From: Bryobacterales bacterium | GTDB taxonomy: Bacteria > Acidobacteriota > Terriglobia > Bryobacterales > Bryobacteraceae | Direction of reading: 5' to 3' | Length of the DNA stretch: 9,262 bases | NCBI GenBank assembly: GCA_003164075.1 | Contig: PLRZ01000643.1 | Location: 20,688-29,949 of the forward strand | Part shown: one piece after another, positions 1 through 6,294 of the stretch | Layout of the letters: the number at the start of each line of letters is the position of its first letter | Position numbering within the stretch: position 1 is the stretch's first letter | The notes under the pieces: generated by a model | The model's input: only the letters and a program-made list of their open reading frames with translations | Database searches by the model: none | Told to the model about the DNA's origin: nothing | Program-made: the position numbers and the translations under genes

Positions 1-972
1 GAAGTCACCTTGAAGCTCGACCAGCCGCTGCTCATCTATTCACGCTTCGATCTCAACCGGCTGCTGCTGGAGCGCGCCGAACACGCCGGTGCACAGATCG
101 AAAAGGCCCGCATCCTGTCCCTCTCGCGCGGCGCTTCCCGGTGGCAGATCCGCACCAACGCCGGAATCGCCGAGGCCGATTTCTGCATCGTCGCCACCGG
201 CGCGCGCAACCCCTTGCGCGACGTCGGGACCGAACTCCGCGCCGAAGATACCATGTCCGCGTTAGGCTACTACGTCCCCGGCGACCAGACGCGCATCGAC
301 ATTCAATTCCTGCCGCACCTGGAAGGCTACATCTGGGTTTTCCCGCGCTGCGGCCATCTGTCCGTAGGTATCTGCGGCAAAGGAGAAGCCGCCGGTTCCC
401 TGCGCCGCCGCCTGGAATTGTACATGAGCCAGCACGATATTTCCTGGAAGGACGCCACTTTCTACAGCCATCTGCTGCCCTCGCTCGACGCCGCTTCGTG
501 GCGCGGCAACCGCGTCTCCGGCGAAGGCTGGATGGCCGTGGGAGACGCCGCCGGCCTGGTGGATCCCATCACGAGTGAAGGTATATACTACGCAATCCGC
601 TCGGCTGATCTGGCGGCGGGCGTTCTCCTTAGCGCTCAGGTTGCTCCACCCGACAGAGCAGCTCACTATCGGCAGATATTGAGGCGCGATTTAGCCTCAG
701 ACTTGGAATTCGGATCGCGATTGGCAGACCGTTTTTTTCTCGGGCGATTCTTGCTCGGTGGCGTGACTGACAGGATGGTGCAGTTTACGCGCCGCAGCGA
801 GCACTTCGCTGATATAATGCAGGACTTGTTTTCTGGGCAGCAGGGCTACCGAGGGCTGAAACGCCGACTTTACCAAAACCTGAACCGGAGTTTACGCGAA
901 ATTCTCGTCAGCTTCCTCTCGACCGATATCCGAAGCCGAAGAGCGCTCTCCAAGCGCCAAACGGTCGATTAG
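1..972 (+). CDS. FAD-dependent oxidoreductase, geranylgeranyl reductase family (5' partial)
   Basis: The frame is open from base 1 and the protein lacks the N-terminal Rossmann region (GxGxxG), so the true start lies upstream of the window and the TTG at 10 is not it. Counting from that TTG, visible family marks are VATGARN (61-67), the reductase signature YIWVFP (107-112) followed by GIC where GxG is usual, and the FAD ribityl-binding segment GDAAG (178-182) with DPITSEG after it. The family covers flavoproteins that reduce isoprenoid chains or hydroxylate/halogenate aromatic substrates; the substrate here cannot be told. The fold suggests a soluble or membrane-associated enzyme. Codon use is strongly GC3-biased to about base 570 and then loosens (ata, ttg, tta, aga, agg appear) to the stop. 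A second family member lies opposite at 1522-2757. Family call is firm, function open. Confidence 0.85.
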   Translation, partial: EVTLKLDQPLLIYSRFDLNRLLLERAEHAGAQIEKARILSLSRGASRWQIRTNAGIAEADFCIVATGARNPLRDVGTELRAEDTMSALGYYVPGDQTRIDIQFLPHLEGYIWVFPRCGHLSVGICGKGEAAGSLRRRLELYMSQHDISWKDATFYSHLLPSLDAASWRGNRVSGEGWMAVGDAAGLVDPITSEGIYYAIRSADLAAGVLLSAQVAPPDRAAHYRQILRRDLASDLEFGSRLADRFFLGRFLLGGVTDRMVQFTRRSEHFADIMQDLFSGQQGYRGLKRRLYQNLNRSLREILVSFLSTDIRSRRALSKRQTVD

Positions 973-1000
973 TCACCTCGGCTTCCCCACACCACCACCC

Positions 1001-1501
1001 TTGACTTCCAAGTGTGTCCAATATACTTTATGTGTTGAGCCATCCGAGACGAGCGAATCATCACGCGAAGGAGCGATCACGGCAACCACAGCAGATCAGC
1101 CGCCTGAGGAGGCGAGCCCGCAATTCGAACTAGAAGAATACAAGCAGGTTCTGCTCGAACGCCAGTTTGTTATGAGCAGATATATGCAGGCTGTCGGCCT
1201 CTACCTAGCTCTCTCTGGTTTTGCTCTTCGGGAGCTTCTCGATGCGAAAACCGAGCCTCGAGCGTACTTTTTGGCCATCCTGTTCAGCACCCTAAACATA
1301 ATTGCGATATGTGTTGCGCGGCAATTTCGCAACATGGCCGATCACGCGATGCAGCGCGAACACTATTTTGCAAAGCGCCACCACCTAGCAAAGGCATACC
1401 AGCTCTTCTGGGGCTATCGTGCGGGAATATTGCTGGTGGGCGTGAACGAAGTGGCCATCGTACTGGTCACAATATTCAAGATTAGGGGCTGGCCCATTTG
1501 A
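1001..1501 (+). CDS. hypothetical membrane protein, three predicted transmembrane segments
   Basis: I do not recognise this family. From the TTG at 1001 it is 166 aa. A polar, Glu/Ser/Thr-rich N-terminus (about 1-55) is followed by hydrophobic segments at about 60-78, 88-107 and 140-159. A basic, His-containing stretch (RQFRNMADHAMQREHYFAKR, 108-127) lies between the second and third. The start is uncertain: TTG 1001 has no Shine-Dalgarno. The only good one (GAAGGAG, 1067-1073) is followed by in-frame ATC and ACG rather than a normal start codon, and the first in-frame ATG is at 1172. Codon use is looser than in hemL or lysS and like the flanking oxidoreductase gene. It lies 28 bp after the first oxidoreductase, and its stop is about 20 bp from the stop of the convergent second one. 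An inner-membrane location is inferred. Confidence 0.6.
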   Translation: MTSKCVQYTLCVEPSETSESSREGAITATTADQPPEEASPQFELEEYKQVLLERQFVMSRYMQAVGLYLALSGFALRELLDAKTEPRAYFLAILFSTLNIIAICVARQFRNMADHAMQREHYFAKRHHLAKAYQLFWGYRAGILLVGVNEVAIVLVTIFKIRGWPI

Positions 1502-1515
1502 ACTCGAGATGGGCC
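1491..1515. terminator. candidate bidirectional hairpin between convergent genes
   Basis: GGCCCAT (1491-1497) and ATGGGCC (1509-1515) form a perfect 7-bp inverted repeat around an 11-nt loop. It overlaps the stop of the membrane-protein gene and sits just past the stop of the convergent oxidoreductase. The position suits a shared terminator, but there is no U-tract on either strand, so a classical intrinsic terminator is not shown. Confidence 0.35.
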
Positions 1516-1521
1516 GCGCGA

Positions 1522-2757
1522 TCAAGTGAGTTCTCTGGAGCGGCGGGCCAAGGAGGACCTCGACGTCAGGATATTCCGCTGACGGAACTGAGTAAACAGG
1601 TCGATAAACTTCCATGCAAATTCGAAGGGCCCCAAAATATCCTGCTTCAGGATGCGAAATGACTCTTCGCCGCGCAACGTCCGGCAAAATGTTTCCCACA
1701 CTTGGTCGTTGCTCCTGAACAATCGGTATATTAGGCGGGGACAGATTGCGGAAATCGACAATAAGTTTCTGGCCCAAAGCAACTCGCTTCCAATCTGTTC
1801 GCTGAGTAGGGGCCCGTACTGGGTCAAATCCACAGGCCCCGTATCCAAAGCGCGGAAGATGCATTCAGATGCGATTCGGGCACTCTGGCAGGCGAAGGAG
1901 ATGCCGTCGCCCGTGAAGGGCTCTACAACTCCTGCGGCATCGCCAACCAATAGAACCCGTCTTGCCGCCAGTCGTGCTCTCCTGGTCAGCGTCGGCAGAA
2001 GATGACCTTTGAGGCTCAATCGCTCAACGGCATGAGACTTCAGTAGGCCGATTGCTCGGACGAAATCCATGACGTAGCTCCTTAGGTGTTTTGCGATCCT
2101 CACGGGACCGCCTGCGCCGACGTTCACGTACCCGCGCTTCGGAAAGAGCCAAGCGTAGCCACTACGAAGGGTCCCCCAGTCAATGATCATGCTCTCAGGA
2201 TCAAATGTCCGGTGGTCTACGAATTCCTCTGGGATCTCACAGTAGACCGCCGCTTGCCAGAAGTAGTCCTGGCGGTTGTTCAGAAGAGCGCGCACAACGC
2301 TGTTCGCGCCGTCCGCACCCACCAAACACGCCGCCCGGAGTTCACCACCGTCAAGTCGAACCGACACAGGCCCGTGCTCCTCGACCTCCAGGCCCCTCAG
2401 CGGACTCGCGATGTGAATGAAGGCCCCGGCGCCCTCCGCTTGGCGTAGCAGGTAATGGTCGAATTCGGTGCGAAGGAGAGTGTGCACCAGAGGCTCGCGA
2501 TAGGCTCTTGTCCAGCGATCCCCGAGACCGAAACTCAAGCTGATTCCGCTCAGTGCTCCCCGGAAAAGGTGGCTGACATCAAATGGTATCTCAGGTAGGG
2601 CGCGCGCTTGGAGTCCTCCACCGCAAGCCTTAGCTCGCGGAAACGGGCTAGCATCCACTAGAGCGGTACGGACTCCGGCCTTTGCGAGACGATAGGCCGT
2701 CATGGATCCCGCTGGACCTGCACCTATCACGATGACATCGAAATGGCTGCTCTTCAT
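1522..2757 (-). CDS. FAD-dependent oxidoreductase, geranylgeranyl reductase family (complete)
   Basis: This 411-aa flavoprotein carries the whole family signature in order: the dinucleotide-binding GAGPAG (12-17) with an acidic strand end (LVD, 33-35), PRAKACGGG (40-48, the family's PRxKxCGG), GADGANS (147-153), YAWLFP (201-206) followed after seven residues by GAG (the YxWxFPx7GxG reductase motif), and the FAD-binding GDAAG (272-276) with PFTGDGISFA after it. The roughly 100-residue C-terminus is helical and basic. Members reduce geranylgeranyl chains of lipids, quinones or pigments, or act as related flavin oxidoreductases; the substrate is not readable here. Start is the ATG at 2757, with no strong Shine-Dalgarno. 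It converges on the membrane-protein gene and is a distant paralogue of the partial gene at 1-972. Codon use is less GC3-biased than in hemL, consistent with transfer. Confidence 0.9.
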   Translation of the reverse strand: MKSSHFDVIVIGAGPAGSMTAYRLAKAGVRTALVDASPFPRAKACGGGLQARALPEIPFDVSHLFRGALSGISLSFGLGDRWTRAYREPLVHTLLRTEFDHYLLRQAEGAGAFIHIASPLRGLEVEEHGPVSVRLDGGELRAACLVGADGANSVVRALLNNRQDYFWQAAVYCEIPEEFVDHRTFDPESMIIDWGTLRSGYAWLFPKRGYVNVGAGGPVRIAKHLRSYVMDFVRAIGLLKSHAVERLSLKGHLLPTLTRRARLAARRVLLVGDAAGVVEPFTGDGISFACQSARIASECIFRALDTGPVDLTQYGPLLSEQIGSELLWARNLLSISAICPRLIYRLFRSNDQVWETFCRTLRGEESFRILKQDILGPFEFAWKFIDLFTQFRQRNILTSRSSLARRSRELT

Positions 2758-3042
2758 AGCCGGGAGACGTACCTGCCACTATCTTACCTCCCCTCAGCGT
2801 TGTGCTTCACTCGACCAAGTATCGTCAGGAACTGCCCACAGGGTGCGTTGACCATTCCAAACCCCAGGCAGACTGGTGACGCCGCAGCCTTCGCTGTGAC
2901 TCCAGTGATCACACCAAAGGAACTCTTGGACACGAAGGAGGTGTTTAAACACAATTTCTTGAGGCTGTTTGGAAAGCAGCGACTGCTACTCTCCGGCTGG
3001 GCCGCGGTGGGATCCATGTCGTAATCTAGGTTTCAGTACACC
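2758..3042. other. divergent intergenic region upstream of hemL
   Basis: These 285 bp separate the divergent oxidoreductase (-) and hemL (+) genes, so promoters for both should lie here, but no convincing -35/-10 pair stands out. It contains an excellent Shine-Dalgarno-like AAGGAGGTG (2935-2943) not followed by a start codon at usable distance, overlapped by the perfect 12-bp palindrome GTGTTTAAACAC (2941-2952). A frame open through the region (2743-3024) begins inside the oxidoreductase gene and has no family resemblance, so I do not call it. Confidence 0.5.
2941..2952. promoter_or_regulatory. perfect 12-bp palindrome, candidate operator
   Basis: GTGTTTAAACAC is self-complementary over all 12 bases and lies about 90 bp upstream of hemL. 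Its AT core stands out in this GC-rich DNA. A dimeric repressor site or a chance palindrome are both possible, and no regulator is encoded nearby. Confidence 0.3.
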
Positions 3043-4308
3043 ATGACCCACACCCAATCCGAAGAACTCTTCCGCCGCGCCCGGCAGATCATTCCCGGCG
3101 GCGTCAATTCCCCGGTACGCGCCTTCCGCGGCGTAGGCGGCAATCCGGTCTTCATCGCCCGCGGCCAGGGCTCCCACATTTTCGACGTCGATGGCAACGA
3201 GTACATCGACTACGTAGGCTCCTGGGGCCCGCTGCTGCTGGGGCATCGCCACCCCGCCATCATCGAGGCGCTCGAACGTGCGCTCGCCATCGGCACCAGC
3301 TTCGGGGCACCCACGGCGCAGGAAATCGAACTGGCCGAGGCCATTTGCGATGCCGTGCCGTCCATCGAAATGGTCCGCCTGGTGAACTCCGGCACGGAAG
3401 CCACCATGTCGGCCATCCGGGTGGCCCGCGGATTCACCGGGCGCGACCTCATCGTCAAGTTCGAAGGCTGCTATCACGGCCACGTCGATTCCCTGCTGGT
3501 GAAAGCCGGCTCGGGGCTCGCCACCCTGGGGATTGCCGATACCGAGGGCGTTCCCAAGGCTTTCTGCGATACCACCATTGCCCTGCCCTTCAACTCACCC
3601 GCTGCCGTGGAAGAGGCCTTTCGCGCCCACGGCGACCGCATCGCCGCCGTGATTGTGGAGCCGGTAGTGGGCAACATGGGCTGCGTTCCGCCCCAACCCG
3701 GCTACCTGCGATTGCTCCGCGAGGTGACTCACCGGCACGGCGCCCTGCTGATTCTCGACGAAGTGATGACCGGTTTCCGCGTGGCGTTCGGCGGGGCACA
3801 GCAACTCTACGGCGTCACGCCCGACCTCACCACGCTCGGCAAAGTCATCGGCGGCGGTCTTCCCGTAGGCGCTTACGGCGGACGCAAAGACGTCATGAGC
3901 AAAGTGGCGCCGAGCGGCCCGGTGTATCAGGCCGGCACGCTTTCGGGCAACCCGCTGGCCGTGGCCGCCGGCCTCGCCATGCTGCGCCATCTGAAAGCCC
4001 ACCCCGAGATCTACGGCCAATTGGAGACCCGCGCCGCGGCACTCTGCGCCGCGGTCCCGGCCGGCGTCACGGTAAATCGTGTCGGCGCCATGTTCACGTT
4101 CTTTTTCCATCCGGGGCCGGTCACGGATTGGGAATCCGCAAAGGTCAGCGATACCGCCCGCTTCGGCCGTTTCTTCCACGCCATGCTGGACCGCGGCATT
4201 TACCTGGCGCCCTCGCAGTTCGAAGCCGCGTTCCTCTCGGCCGCTCACACCGACGAAGACATCGCGAAAACGGTCTCCGCCGCGCAGGAAGCGTTTAGCG
4301 CCGCTTAG
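3043..4308 (+). CDS. hemL: glutamate-1-semialdehyde 2,1-aminomutase
   Basis: HemL is a cytosolic, PLP-dependent class III aminotransferase that converts glutamate-1-semialdehyde to 5-aminolevulinate, the last step of the C5 route into heme and other tetrapyrroles. The 421-aa product is essentially full family length and collinear throughout: [13 protein letters not shown] (16-28), [13 protein letters not shown] (117-129), the GCYHGH loop (142-147), EPVVGNMG (206-213), the cofactor aspartate in [11 protein letters not shown] (D239), and the Schiff-base lysine in [12 protein letters not shown] (K267). Start is the ATG at 3043, whose Shine-Dalgarno is weak (only CTAGG about 12 bp upstream), but the N-terminus [13 protein letters not shown] matches the family. 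Codon use is strongly GC3-biased, unlike the 2.5 kb upstream. It appears to be transcribed alone, as the next plus-strand gene is lysS about 2.9 kb away. Confidence 0.97.
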   Translation: MTHTQSEELFRRARQIIPGGVNSPVRAFRGVGGNPVFIARGQGSHIFDVDGNEYIDYVGSWGPLLLGHRHPAIIEALERALAIGTSFGAPTAQEIELAEAICDAVPSIEMVRLVNSGTEATMSAIRVARGFTGRDLIVKFEGCYHGHVDSLLVKAGSGLATLGIADTEGVPKAFCDTTIALPFNSPAAVEEAFRAHGDRIAAVIVEPVVGNMGCVPPQPGYLRLLREVTHRHGALLILDEVMTGFRVAFGGAQQLYGVTPDLTTLGKVIGGGLPVGAYGGRKDVMSKVAPSGPVYQAGTLSGNPLAVAAGLAMLRHLKAHPEIYGQLETRAAALCAAVPAGVTVNRVGAMFTFFFHPGPVTDWESAKVSDTARFGRFFHAMLDRGIYLAPSQFEAAFLSAAHTDEDIAKTVSAAQEAFSAA

Positions 4309-4583
4309 GAGCTGTTCAGAAATAAGCTTGCCTAACGCTCCCTTAGGAATCGGGCAAGAATAACTTCGCAGCAAGCGTCGTGGCGCAGACTCTCAAGTCT
4401 GCTGCGCCGAGACTCTGGACTCATCTCGACCCTCTTCGCGAGCGGCATCCGCCGTCCCGGAGCGCCGAGAAGAGTCTCCGGCCCAGAGGGCACCCCGCAG
4501 ACACGAGTGTCTGCGCCACGTCATGGCCCAGGTCAATTTCCCCAACTATCCGAAATCCCCGGCCGACAGCAGGAGTTCTGAGA
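4309..4583. other. intergenic region downstream of hemL
   Basis: This gap separates the hemL stop from the last minus-strand cassette gene. It holds an imperfect hairpin soon after hemL (CTTG-CCTAA at 4327-4335 with TTAGG 4343-4347 and CAAG 4355-4358), possibly a weak terminator without a U-tract, and then the REPIN-like element. Frames crossing it on either strand follow the repeat and do not look coding. Confidence 0.5.
4379..4520. repeat. REPIN-like element: two inverted REP-type palindromes
   Basis: The element is bounded by a perfect 12-bp terminal inverted repeat, CGTGGCGCAGAC (4379-4390) and GTCTGCGCCACG (4509-4520). Each end is itself palindromic: GGCGCAGAC-tctcaa-GTCTGC-t-GCGCC on the left (4382-4408) and GCAGACAC-ga-GTGTCTGC on the right (4497-4514). 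Further in, GAGACTC (4409-4415) mirrors GAGTCTC (4472-4478), so the arms match imperfectly for about 40 bp. Two REP units in opposite orientation around a spacer is the REPIN arrangement, a non-autonomous repeat mobilised in trans by RAYT (TnpA_REP) transposases. No RAYT gene is in the window. It could also act as a transcription barrier between hemL and the convergent cassette. Confidence 0.65.
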
Positions 4584-4928
4584 CTAAAAGTCGCTCTCGC
4601 CGCCGGGATCTTCGGCCGAGCCGTCGCCTTCGTCGCTGCTGAACCGGGCAAGGGTGAGCGGCATTCCCAGGGCGCCGAATCCTTCCGGCAGATCGACGTC
4701 CTGTTCGGTGGCCAACGCGTAGTCGCTGGCCACCAGGTCCCATTCGGTCTCGCCGGGCCAGTGGTTTTGGGCCATCGCGGCAGCGTCGTCGAAACCCTGC
4801 GGACCGGCAGTGGCGAGTAGACTGCAGGGCGTTTCCTGGTCGGCGGCGCCGGCCGGCCGGATGCCCTTGTGATAATGCGTGCTGGCGCCGAGCGCTGCCA
4901 GCGCCGCCGAGCGGATGTCTGGTTTCAT
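4584..4928 (-). CDS. hypothetical small acidic protein, last gene of the cassette
   Basis: I do not recognise this 114-aa protein. An Ala-rich N-terminus with a His/Tyr patch (MKPDIRSAALAALG, then HYHKG) is followed by a middle holding NHWPGETEWDLVASDY (about 55-70) and a strongly acidic, Gly/Ser/Asp/Glu-rich tail. No signal peptide or membrane segment is visible. The start is the ATG at 4928: its first bases overlap the stop of the preceding gene in an ATGA junction (4928-4925) and no separate Shine-Dalgarno is present, so translational coupling to that gene is the likely expression mode. A longer version of this frame exists upstream but would overlap the neighbour almost completely and is Arg-rich, a shadow pattern. 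Ending the cassette, it may be an accessory or chaperone-like partner of the Gly-rich protein; that is a guess. Confidence 0.6.
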   Translation of the reverse strand: MKPDIRSAALAALGASTHYHKGIRPAGAADQETPCSLLATAGPQGFDDAAAMAQNHWPGETEWDLVASDYALATEQDVDLPEGFGALGMPLTLARFSSDEGDGSAEDPGGESDF

Positions 4929-5560
4929 AAGTTTGCGATCGTATCGGTAATGGGGTGCAGGTTCAGCATGGCTTTTTGTACCGCGCTGGCAATGTCGTCG
5001 CTGCGGTCCATGAGGGATTGCGCGTCCATGGCCTGCACGGTGATTTGAATGGGTTGGCTCTGGCTGCTTCCGCCGCCGGACTGTCCGCCTTGGGCCGGCG
5101 CGGCAGTTACCGCCGGCGTGCTGGGCGTGCCGTAGGATCGCGGCATACTCGTCTGGCCGAAATCGGCGTCGGTCGCGTCGCCGCTGTCGTCTGTCGAGCC
5201 GACGAAGCCCATGCTGTCCGGCATGGCATAGTTGGTGAGCGTGGGTGGCGCCGCCGGTCCGCCGTCGAAGAGGCTGGCGATTTCGAGTCCCAGCGGGATG
5301 ATCCCCAGGCCCGCAGCGAGGGCCCCGCCAATGCTGCCGAGCGAGCCGCTTCCAGTATCGCTCGACGACGTCGAACTGCCGCCGTGGTCTATGCGGCCGG
5401 TCTGGTCGCCGAGCGAGTCGACGTTGCCGCGGGGGGCGGTGCTTCCGCCCCCGCCGCTTCCACCCGCCCCGCCACCGCCGCTCCATGCCTCGTCGCTGTC
5501 GGTGATCGCTCCCTCAATTTGCTGGAACTCCTGGAGGAGCGTGTCTTGCGTGTCCGCCAT
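4925..5560 (-). CDS. hypothetical Gly/Ser-rich protein with tail-component-like C-terminus
   Basis: This 211-aa protein has a short acidic N-terminal helix (MADTQDTLLQEFQQIEGAIT), a Gly-rich linker (28-40), a Ser/Gly/Asp-rich segment (61-73), a hydrophobic glycine-containing stretch (about 74-98, LGSIGGALAAGLGIIPLGLE) and a disordered, Pro/Gly/Ser/Gln-rich region. It ends in a compact domain (170-211) with IQITVQAMDAQSLMDRSDDI and SAVQKAMLN. That end resembles the C-terminal tail of some phage tail tape-measure or tail-assembly proteins, where a beta strand and a DAxS turn precede an amphipathic helix. This is resemblance from memory, not a search result, and the protein is far too short to be a whole tape measure. 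Start ATG 5560 lies 3 bp after the previous stop, and its end overlaps the next start (ATGA). Confidence 0.65.
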   Translation of the reverse strand: MADTQDTLLQEFQQIEGAITDSDEAWSGGGGAGGSGGGGSTAPRGNVDSLGDQTGRIDHGGSSTSSSDTGSGSLGSIGGALAAGLGIIPLGLEIASLFDGGPAAPPTLTNYAMPDSMGFVGSTDDSGDATDADFGQTSMPRSYGTPSTPAVTAAPAQGGQSGGGSSQSQPIQITVQAMDAQSLMDRSDDIASAVQKAMLNLHPITDTIANL

Positions 5561-5563
5561 GGC

Positions 5564-5929
5564 CTACGCGTCCACCGTGCCGGTGAGACTGAGGCTCGCT
5601 CCGGAGCCGAGCGCCAGGACGTTGACGCGCAGCGCGTTTCCGGTGGCTCCTTTCCGAATGTTGACGATCTCGTCCAGGCTCGCGCTGACGGTGACTCCGT
5701 CAATGCTCTCCGCGCCTGCGAAGTGCCAGACCTTGACGGGCAGCGCGTCTCCGAAGTTTCCCGTGGCCGAGTCTTCGATCGATACTCTGCAGCTTGTGCC
5801 GGCGGTGAGGCCGGTGACGTTGAGATAGATAGTCTTGAGGCTGTTCAGGGCCGCGGTGCTGAGGGTGCCAGCGACCGGGCCGGCGGCCGTGACTGTTTGC
5901 ATGCCGGTGGTGATGAGGTAACGTGTCAT
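5564..5929 (-). CDS. hypothetical beta-rich small protein
   Basis: This 121-aa protein has alternating hydrophobic residues, many Thr, Ser, Gly and Val, and no cysteine beyond one (CRVSI), as in a small beta-sandwich or structural/coat-type domain. It runs from MTRYLITTGMQTV to SGASLSLTGTVDA, with VWHFAGAESIDGVTVSASLDEIVNIRKGA near the middle split by charged turns. I cannot assign a family. The start at 5929 is chosen because GGAG sits five bases upstream. An in-frame extension to 6247 exists, but its sequence is Arg/Cys/Pro-rich, has no Shine-Dalgarno and runs through hairpins and a terminator. The next gene starts 3 bp after its stop. A self-assembling or virion-like structural role is an inference from composition and from the neighbour's C-terminus. 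Confidence 0.65.
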   Translation of the reverse strand: MTRYLITTGMQTVTAAGPVAGTLSTAALNSLKTIYLNVTGLTAGTSCRVSIEDSATGNFGDALPVKVWHFAGAESIDGVTVSASLDEIVNIRKGATGNALRVNVLALGSGASLSLTGTVDA

Positions 5930-5997
5930 AGGATCTCCGGCTTGAGCGTAGCAGCCGGCCATCGAAACGCCCTCGGCGTCGTTTCCCCAAGTAATTG

Positions 5998-6023
5998 AAA
6001 AAACGGCAAATATAGTTGCCATT
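5998..6023 (-). terminator. rho-independent terminator-like hairpin (minus strand)
   Basis: Read on the minus strand, AAUGGCAA and UUGCCGUU pair over eight positions (one U-G wobble) around a 6-nt CUAUAU loop. The six plus-strand A bases at 5998-6003 give a UUUUUU tract, of which the first two bases belong to the stem. It lies downstream of the 118-aa coiled-coil gene and 69 bp before the 121-aa gene, so it could end transcription of the first two cassette genes or act as an attenuator before the rest. Confidence 0.55.
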
Positions 6024-6067
6024 GACGTGCGAACGGGATTTTGTTCCTGGGAATCGGCGATAATGAC

Positions 6068-6189
6068 CGGGCCGTGCGGCTGCATTTGCCGCACATGGCC
6101 CGCGCACCGGCCTGCTTTTGGCCGGCATAAGACAAACTGGGATGCCGGCCGCGCCTGGCCGCCACCTGATGCTGCCTGTGCGACAGGTG
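6068..6189. repeat. cluster of consecutive inverted repeats
   Basis: Four inverted repeats follow one another. CGGGCC-GTGCGGC (6068-6080) pairs with GCCGCAC-at-GGCCCG (6088-6102) around a 7-nt loop. CCGGCC (6107-6112) pairs with GGCCGG (6120-6125). The competing GGCCGGCAT (6120-6128) pairs with ATGCCGGCC (6142-6150). CACCTG (6163-6168) pairs with CAGGTG (6184-6189). The second and third are mutually exclusive. The cluster could be a structured RNA, a REP-like repeat group or a barrier to transcription; no coding potential is convincing. Confidence 0.55.
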
Positions 6190-6294
6190 CGCGGCATGGC
6201 TGCGTGGCCAGCTTCCTTATTCCGGCCAGCGAAATGACGCGTTGCACGCGGAGTGACCGCGGCGCCGTGCAGCCTGGCTGTCGTGCTGCTGGTA

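Larger units (their letters stand above)
5930..6294. other. 365-bp gap inside the cassette, rich in secondary structure
   Basis: No convincing gene lies here. The minus strand carries a terminator-like hairpin with a U-tract (6023 down to 5998). Both strands carry a run of strong inverted repeats between 6068 and 6189. The region nearest the 121-aa gene has GGAG before its ATG. A promoter for that gene is expected between about 5997 and 5935, but no clear -35/-10 is visible. A small structured RNA is possible, but nothing matches a family I know. Confidence 0.5.

Noticed and set aside
2743..3024. 93-codon plus-strand frame upstream of hemL
   Set aside because: It begins inside the divergent oxidoreductase, has no Shine-Dalgarno at its start and no family resemblance. 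Only its last 21 codons were kept as a weak leader-peptide idea.
3345..4298. 317-codon plus-strand frame inside hemL
   Set aside because: It is an Arg/His/Pro-rich frame shifted against an intact hemL.
5430..5480. GC-rich low-complexity stretch as a possible repeat array
   Set aside because: It encodes the Gly-rich linker of the 211-aa protein, with no regular unit or spacer, so it is neither CRISPR nor a tandem array.
4955..5998. 347-codon plus-strand open frame opposite the cassette
   Set aside because: It is Arg/Ala/Val/Gly-rich without a recognisable motif. The minus-strand frames show Shine-Dalgarno sites, an ATGA junction, 3-bp spacing and protein-like composition, so this is an antisense shadow in GC-rich DNA.
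5564..6247. Longer 227-codon version of the 121-aa cassette protein
   Set aside because: The extra N-terminus is Cys/Arg/Pro-rich, crosses hairpins and a terminator, and lacks a ribosome site, whereas ATG 5929 has GGAG five bases upstream.
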